Assembly (NCBI GenBank): GCA_039096225.1
Contig: JBBPEB010000020.1
Location: forward strand, 81,001-145,000
DNA from: Blastocystis sp. Blastoise
Taxonomy: Eukaryota > Sar > Bigyra > Opalinata > Blastocystidae
Direction: 5' to 3'
DNA length: 64,000 nt
The position numbers and the translations under genes are program-made. The stretch's first letter is position 1. Every line of letters begins with the position of its first letter. The notes beneath the pieces are model-generated. The model was given only the letters and a program-made list of their open reading frames with translations, was not told where the DNA came from and searched no databases. This document shows, piece after piece, positions 57,876 through 64,000 of this stretch.

Positions 57876-60800
57876 TTAAATTTTAACTGTTTTTGAAGAG
57901 TTCTTTCTATTCTTTGCATTAGTAGAATTTGAAGATACTTTTTCTTTCATTTTCAAATGTGTGTTACTCTTCTTCATTCTATTTAAGATACATAAAATAA
58001 GAACAATTACAATAATTAATAGAATAATAGCTAATACAATCCATAATATTACATTAGTATAATCTACTTTTTCTGCATTCATGACTAAATCATAAGTTTT
58101 TACTCCACCATTCGTAATACAACTAACAGTAAAAGAAGCAGAAGTTAATTCAATTTCAGATGAACCAGTAATAATACATGTATTACTATCTATATTCATA
58201 CCTTTAGGTAAAGGAGGTTCAACAGTACATGTATATTCAGCAGCAATAATCGTGGGAATTAATGGAGAAATAGCTTGACCAATAGTCATTGATATAATAC
58301 GTGCTGGATAACGGAACACAGATGGTTTTTTAGGAATACAATTATTTTCTTCATTTAAAAATTGTCCTTCAAAACATTTACGTTTATATGTACCTTGATA
58401 CAATTCAGGACATGATTTATAACTATATGAATTATGAACTGTTCCTTCATAACCATCTTCTGTACGACTACATGCATTTATAATAATAGTAGTTTTATAA
58501 TATAATTCAGATACAGCAAAACCTGGTTGACTACCCCAAGGACCAACATTACAATAATTAGCATCATAAGGATTTGAAAATTGATTATTACATTCTGTTA
58601 CATAAAATTGAATATATTTATATGATTTTTGATTATAAAAAGTATATTCATTAACTTCATTACAATAAGTAATTATTTGATTATATTGAGTATCTAATAA
58701 ATCCCATGTACTATTATCATTAGAACCACGAATTTCCCATCCAGAAGGAATACGTTTAAAACAATCACATATATGAAATAATGTATATGTATTAATATAT
58801 TCATAACGTTCATTATTAAAATGATAAGTATATTCAGCACCAACACAACGAGGACCTGACCATATCATATTAGATATGGAATGATCAAATAAATTATTTA
58901 CATTATTATAACTTGAAGTATCATATATATTAATATCACTAGTAACAGATCCATCTTGACTTCTAATACTATTATCAGATAATATCATTTGAATTGAACA
59001 ATCAAATAATTCATTTTGTATATTATTCTCTATTTTATGTACTTCTATAGCAAGTATATTTTCATTAAATCGTTTATACCAACCAAATTGAGTACCATAT
59101 ACATAAACAGAAATACTAAAATCAGATTGTTTTATAGCATATGTAGAACTAGTAATATTGACTTGTTCAGGCATATTAACACGTACTAATTCATATCCAT
59201 TCATATATAATATATAACCACCTTTTATAGTAAAACTAAATTTAATAGCAGATCCTTTAGTATCCATTTCATTTGAAACAGTAAAAGGAAATTTATAATA
59301 TTGTGTAATACTATTAGTAGAAGGAAGAGTAGAAGATAATGATGTTAACCATATAGCATTATTATTATTATTAGTTTTACTTGTTGTCCAATCTACATAT
59401 TGATCTTGTGATTCATAAGTATATTGCCATAAAATTGTATTATATTCATATATATAATTATATTGTATAAGTATTATTTTCGGTGACTCATGATTTTCAA
59501 CAGTACCTTCTTGATATAATGTATTATTATTAATTAAAATCTTATAATGACCACCATTCCAACCGTCATTTTCTGAATCTAATAATTGTAATTTATACAT
59601 CGAATCACTTCTACAAAAATGAAATGACATTTTTCCATTTTTATATAATTTTGATTTATCTACTATAACAGTATCTGTTTTTGTTGATAAAATAAAGCCC
59701 ATTTCATTACCAGTAGAACCACTTTCTAAATATAAGGATAATAATGAATTTGGTGAAGTACAAGGGATACAACGAATAGTAATAGTAACAGAAGATTGTT
59801 CTCCTTTATGATTTTTAGCTGATAATATAAATTGTTGATTAAATAATTGAATAGTAGAACCACGAATATTACCTGTTGTACTATCTAATTCAAGACCTTC
59901 AGGAAGAGAAGGAGATATAGTATAATCTCTATATATATCATCTGATTCTGTTATTGTAGGAAATTCTATTCCTTGATATGTTTCTATTATTTTAGGATTA
60001 ATATCAAATGGTGGTATTATTATATTACTAAAATCTTCATTGAAAAATGATAATTCAGTTAAATAATAAATATAATCTTCAGTAATTTCCCAAGGTTCAT
60101 GTAATACGATTTGATAAGATTGATAACAACCAGTATTTTCATATATATAAAAACATTTTTGTTCTCTAGTATTTAACCATTTTACATTTGTTTCATTAGC
60201 TATAGTAATATAATGAATACCATCATAAGAACCCATTAATGACCAATCATTTGGATCATATTCATGACCATTCGCTGCATTCCATATACAATATTTATTA
60301 AAATATTCACAACGATTATTATTTAATGTATATCCAAGAATAGCTTCTTCTCCACGAATACTTCTGATTACAGCAGTATTACTATAAGATTCATCATATA
60401 ATATATTATTATTTGTTTGTGTAGAATGTGTACCAAAAGGAGTAATATCAAAAGTATTTGATAATACATTTGTAAAGGGTTCAAAGAATAATATACAATC
60501 AAAATTTATAGGTATATTATTATATTCACCTAAATTAATTAAGCCAATAGCAATTACATTATTTATATTTTTATTAAATACAGATATAGGTCCTTTTACT
60601 GTTCTATAAATAGTATTAATATCACCAGAAAGAGCTTCAGAAGTAGATGAAAAAGGACCATCTGAAAGATTTCCACGTGTATATTCTATACCATTTATAT
60701 ATATAATATAAGCACTTTTAGCTTTAAAATATAATACAAATCCTTGTTGATTCATTAATGAATCTAATAATATAGTATATCTAAATAAATGTTTATTAGA

Positions 60801-61780
60801 AGTTGATTGAATAGGAGGAGAAGAAGAAGAAATATAATCTATCCAAGTATTTGTAGAATAAGAAGGGAGATACCATTCTGTTGGAATAGTATTCTGCATG
60901 AGTTTCCACGTTGAGGATAATGGTATAATATGTCTTGTATCGATAGTAAATGAAAAAGTTGTTTTCTTATATATAGTAGAACGAGCTAAAGGTATATATT
61001 CTTTATCTAATACAGTATATATCATAATATTTGAAAGAGATGTCCAACCATTAGAACTAGTAGCTTTTAATTGTATAGTTAATAAATCAGCAGGTAAACA
61101 TAAAGAAATAGAAGATATAGAATTAGCAGTAAATGGTTCAGATTCATATACTATAGCATTTGAGGATGAAATGATTTGAAATGAATCAGTTGTTGTTGAT
61201 TTTGTTGTTTTTACAATTTTAATTGGCTGATAAGTAGGCTGAGAACAATCTATAGAGTTATTATTGGTATATTAATGATATATTTATATTATTAAAAAAA
61301 ATGAAAAATATTAAAAGTCTATATTATTATATAATAATAAAAAAAATATTAAAAAAATAATAATAATAAATAAAATAATAGCAAATAAATACCTTCAACA
61401 TTAAAAGTAATAGTAGTATTATAGTTAATTTGTGTATAATCATTAGTAGCACGAATAGTCACATTAATTATCCCTGATTGGAATAGTGTTCCAGTTATAT
61501 AACCGTTATCTTCATTAAGTATAAGTCCAGGAACAGCAGAAGAAATGATTTCAAAATGAGTATAACCAGTAGAAATAGGTTTTTGTACGGGTATATCCAT
61601 ACCTATCTTAGCATTAATAGAAGAAGAAGGATAATATAAACCATCAGGTAACATATTATCATTATTACATGAATATAAAGTAAAATCACCTATACATTGT
61701 TTTGAAGATATTGTTCCTGTTACTATATATATTATTATTATATATATTATTATTATTATTATTATATTTATGTGTAACAT

Positions 61781-61828
<48 letters not shown>

Positions 61829-62879
61829 AAGATAATTTATATTTCTTATAAGCAACATGATTAGATCTTAAAAAGAATTGTAATGTTGTCTTCATTCCCG
61901 CGAATATAATGCCTTCTTGATGATCTAATAAAAAGTATGTATTATCTTCATCATTTGAGCCATATAATTTCCAAGAAGAAGGATTACCATAAGAAGTAGT
62001 ACTTGCAGTAGTTATAGTATAACTTGTCACATATATAGCACTATACATATATATATATATATATTATTATTATTATTACTTATTATTATTATTTTATTAT
62101 TATTATTAATATTATTATTAATATTAATATTATTATTATTATTATTATTATTATTACATAATATATACGTATATATATATAAACTTAATTATAAACAATA
62201 CTAAAAAATATAATAAATATACTCATAGTTTTTAGTTCTCCAAATAAGATCTGTTTGTGGTTTTGATGTATAGAAATAAGAAGTTAGGCAGCTATCAAAT
62301 GCCTTAGAACAAGCATAAGTAGAAGAATAAGCAGCAGTACTACAAGAATAAGAAGCTGTACTAACATCCATACGAGAGAAAGAACATTCTAATAGAATAT
62401 GTAGAATAGAATATATAGAATAGAATATATATTATAAATATATATAATAAATATATACATAAATATATACATAAATATATATAATAAATATATACATAAA
62501 TATATATAATAAAATATATAATAAATATATAAAAAAACAGTATAAGAATCTTATATAATTAATAATAATATTAGCAATTATATATACGATTTGTCTGAAT
62601 GGTATTAAGAAAAGCAAATAAATTCAATAAATCGGGACGATTGCTTTCAGCTCTAAATTGATGAGTTTCAATAGAAATAACCACGGGAGAAGTAGTATTC
62701 AAAGAAGACATAGGGATTTCAATACTATAAGATAATAAATAAAATAAATATTATAAATAGAATAATAATAGTAATATATATAATATATATATAATAAATA
62801 TAATAAAAATATAATTATACTATCTATATATAGCAGTAGCATCATTGGCAGCATCAGCAGTACTAGAAGATGTAATTGG

Positions 62880-62910
<31 letters not shown>

Positions 62911-63795
62911 ACATAATATAATATATTTAAACATATATATATATATATAATACAATAAATTAAATATAATACAATATAAACATATCTATATACATGATTT
63001 TATATCTATAAATTTCAACTCCATTAATATAAACAATAAAAGCAGCATCATGTATAATATATAAATTAAGTGAATACATCGAATTCATTATATTAGGTAA
63101 TGAAGGAGTGAATCGATAATAACGAGTAATACCATTAGTAGTAGGAAGAGAACCAGTAATAGCAGTATTCCAAGAAGAACTATCATAAGCAGGTAATGTC
63201 CATAATTGATCATTCTGTGCTATATTAGTATATAACATAGATATACCTGTTGGAATAACTAAATTAGGAATAAATGAAATTGTTTCTTTTGAATAACCAG
63301 AAGAAGTATAAGGCATATTACCCCAAAATACTTCAGCATCTTTATATAAAACCACAAAGAGACTAACAGCAGATGAAGTACCCCAACCAGTACCACTTCT
63401 ATAGTATATATAAAAATAAATAATATATATGTTTAAAAAATAATATTTAAATATATATTATTATTTAAAAGTATGTGTATAATTAAAATATTTAAACATA
63501 CGAATCAGAAAGAACAAATGTATATAATTCAGGTTTGAGACAGATATCTATAAGTTCTGTAGCATAGTTGGTTTCACCTGTAATTGTGTACTTAAGAGAT
63601 CCAACTCCTTCAGGTCCTTTCCAAATAGCAATAGACTCCTGATTTGCATTAGTCTGATATATACGCTTCAGAACAAAAGGAATCTCATCAGAGGTACAAG
63701 CAGATTCGCCAACTATAAACAATTTAAACTAACAGCACAAACGAAATACCTCTCAGAAGAGCAAGAACAAGCCAAAAAGCAATAAAATATTTCAT
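57876..63795 (-). CDS. Giant modular type I membrane protein, He_PIG / jelly-roll-like / discoidin-like family
   Basis: About 1,700 residues; ATG at 63795 (MKYFIAFWLVLALLR, signal peptide) spliced to VGESACTSDEIPF at about 63716; TAA at 57876-57878. The last exon is about 57876-61257. Modules in order: the N-terminal domain shared by the family (IAIWKGPEGVGSLKYTITGE, ELYTFVLSDS); a jelly-roll-like module (LPAYDSSSWNTAITGSLP, FIVYINGVEIYRY); a discoidin-like module (NPSSWKLYGSNDEDNTYFLL); He_PIG (GLILNEDNGYITGTLF; SPSLPEGLELDSTTGNIRGS; EPPLPKGMNIDSNTCIITGS); further jelly-roll-like modules at about 60880 and 59420; D-x-x-N-D-G-W at about 59575; discoidin-like PSGWEIRGSNDNSTWDLLD; and a Cys-rich module. 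The C-terminus has a transmembrane helix (VILWIVLAIILLIIVIVLIL), a basic Ser/Lys-rich tail and ends KTVKI. It contains three copies of the GC-cored motif. Confidence 0.85.
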
Positions 63796-64000
63796 CTTTT
63801 ACACTTCAATGAATATAAAATTAAAATATAATTCTATTCTTTAAAACAAAAAAGAAGAAAAAAAATGAAATTGGTTAGAAATATAATGATAACTATAGAA
63901 TACAATAATTGTTTAGCGTGGAATCACAATTTTCAAGGGATTTTTTGTTTCATAAAAAAGAAAACCAATGGTTCTTAATAATTAATTGTTTCCCCACGGG
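63796..64000. other. Upstream flank of the third giant gene
   Basis: About 200 bp of 5' flank for the minus-strand gene. The window ends in ttccccacggg, which looks like the start of another copy of the dispersed GC-cored motif, cut by the window edge. Confidence 0.5.

Noticed and set aside
62676-62688. Motif copy in the third giant gene counted as independent
   Set aside because: It lies at the position homologous to 16512 in the first giant gene (both encode PVVIS), so the two are likely one ancestral copy.

Overview
The window is a 64 kb piece of a very AT-rich nuclear genome from a microbial eukaryote. The evidence is dense spliceosomal introns that nearly all start GTATAT and end ATATAG, asparagine homopolymers, trinucleotide (AAT/ATT) repeats in exons and introns, and clear eukaryotic genes (CHK2-like FHA kinase, NSUN5-type RNA methyltransferase, PP4-type phosphatase, BTB/TLDc protein). 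An amoebozoan or another AT-rich protist fits this best; I cannot fix the species, and an anaerobic fungus is not excluded. The standard genetic code is consistent with the spliced frames, apart from one in-frame TAG.

Layout. 227-6137 (-): CHK2/Rad53-like FHA-kinase with a roughly 1,000-residue Asn-rich tail. 6755-9144 (-): NSUN5/Rcm1-like rRNA cytosine-5 methyltransferase. 9207-12000: gene-free block bounded by 45-bp inverted repeats, a candidate DNA transposon remnant. 12279-14552 (-): multi-exon gene of unknown function. 15431-24039 (+): giant type I membrane protein with jelly-roll-like, discoidin-like, He_PIG and Cys-rich modules. 24841-26367 (-): PP4 catalytic subunit. 26980-28415 (+): BTB-like/coiled-coil/TLDc protein. 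28853-33678 (-): divergent BTB-like/leucine-rich family member with an in-frame TAG. 33873-35935 (+): Sel1-repeat protein with a possible mitochondrial presequence. 37686-43527 (+): second giant He_PIG protein, without a membrane anchor. 45792-49752 and 53136-57015 (+): two paralogous BTB-like/leucine-rich proteins with the same intron positions, with a short BTB-type protein between them (51266-51895). 57876-63795 (-): third giant He_PIG protein, with a transmembrane helix.

Two lineage-specific families (three large modular surface/secreted proteins; three BTB-like/leucine-rich proteins) surround single housekeeping and signalling genes. No rRNA, tRNA, CRISPR array or integrase/transposase gene was recognised.

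The most unusual signal is a dispersed 15-bp, GC-cored motif, consensus AATAAYCRYGGGAAT, found about 30 times including partial copies. It occurs in exons (several reading frames and both orientations), introns and intergenic DNA, and is concentrated at 0-26 kb and 58-64 kb. Because it is independent of frame and strand, it looks like a DNA-level element rather than a product of protein coding. A second striking feature is that introns begin and end in self-complementary (TA)n tracts, so each intron could fold into a stem that brings its own splice sites together.
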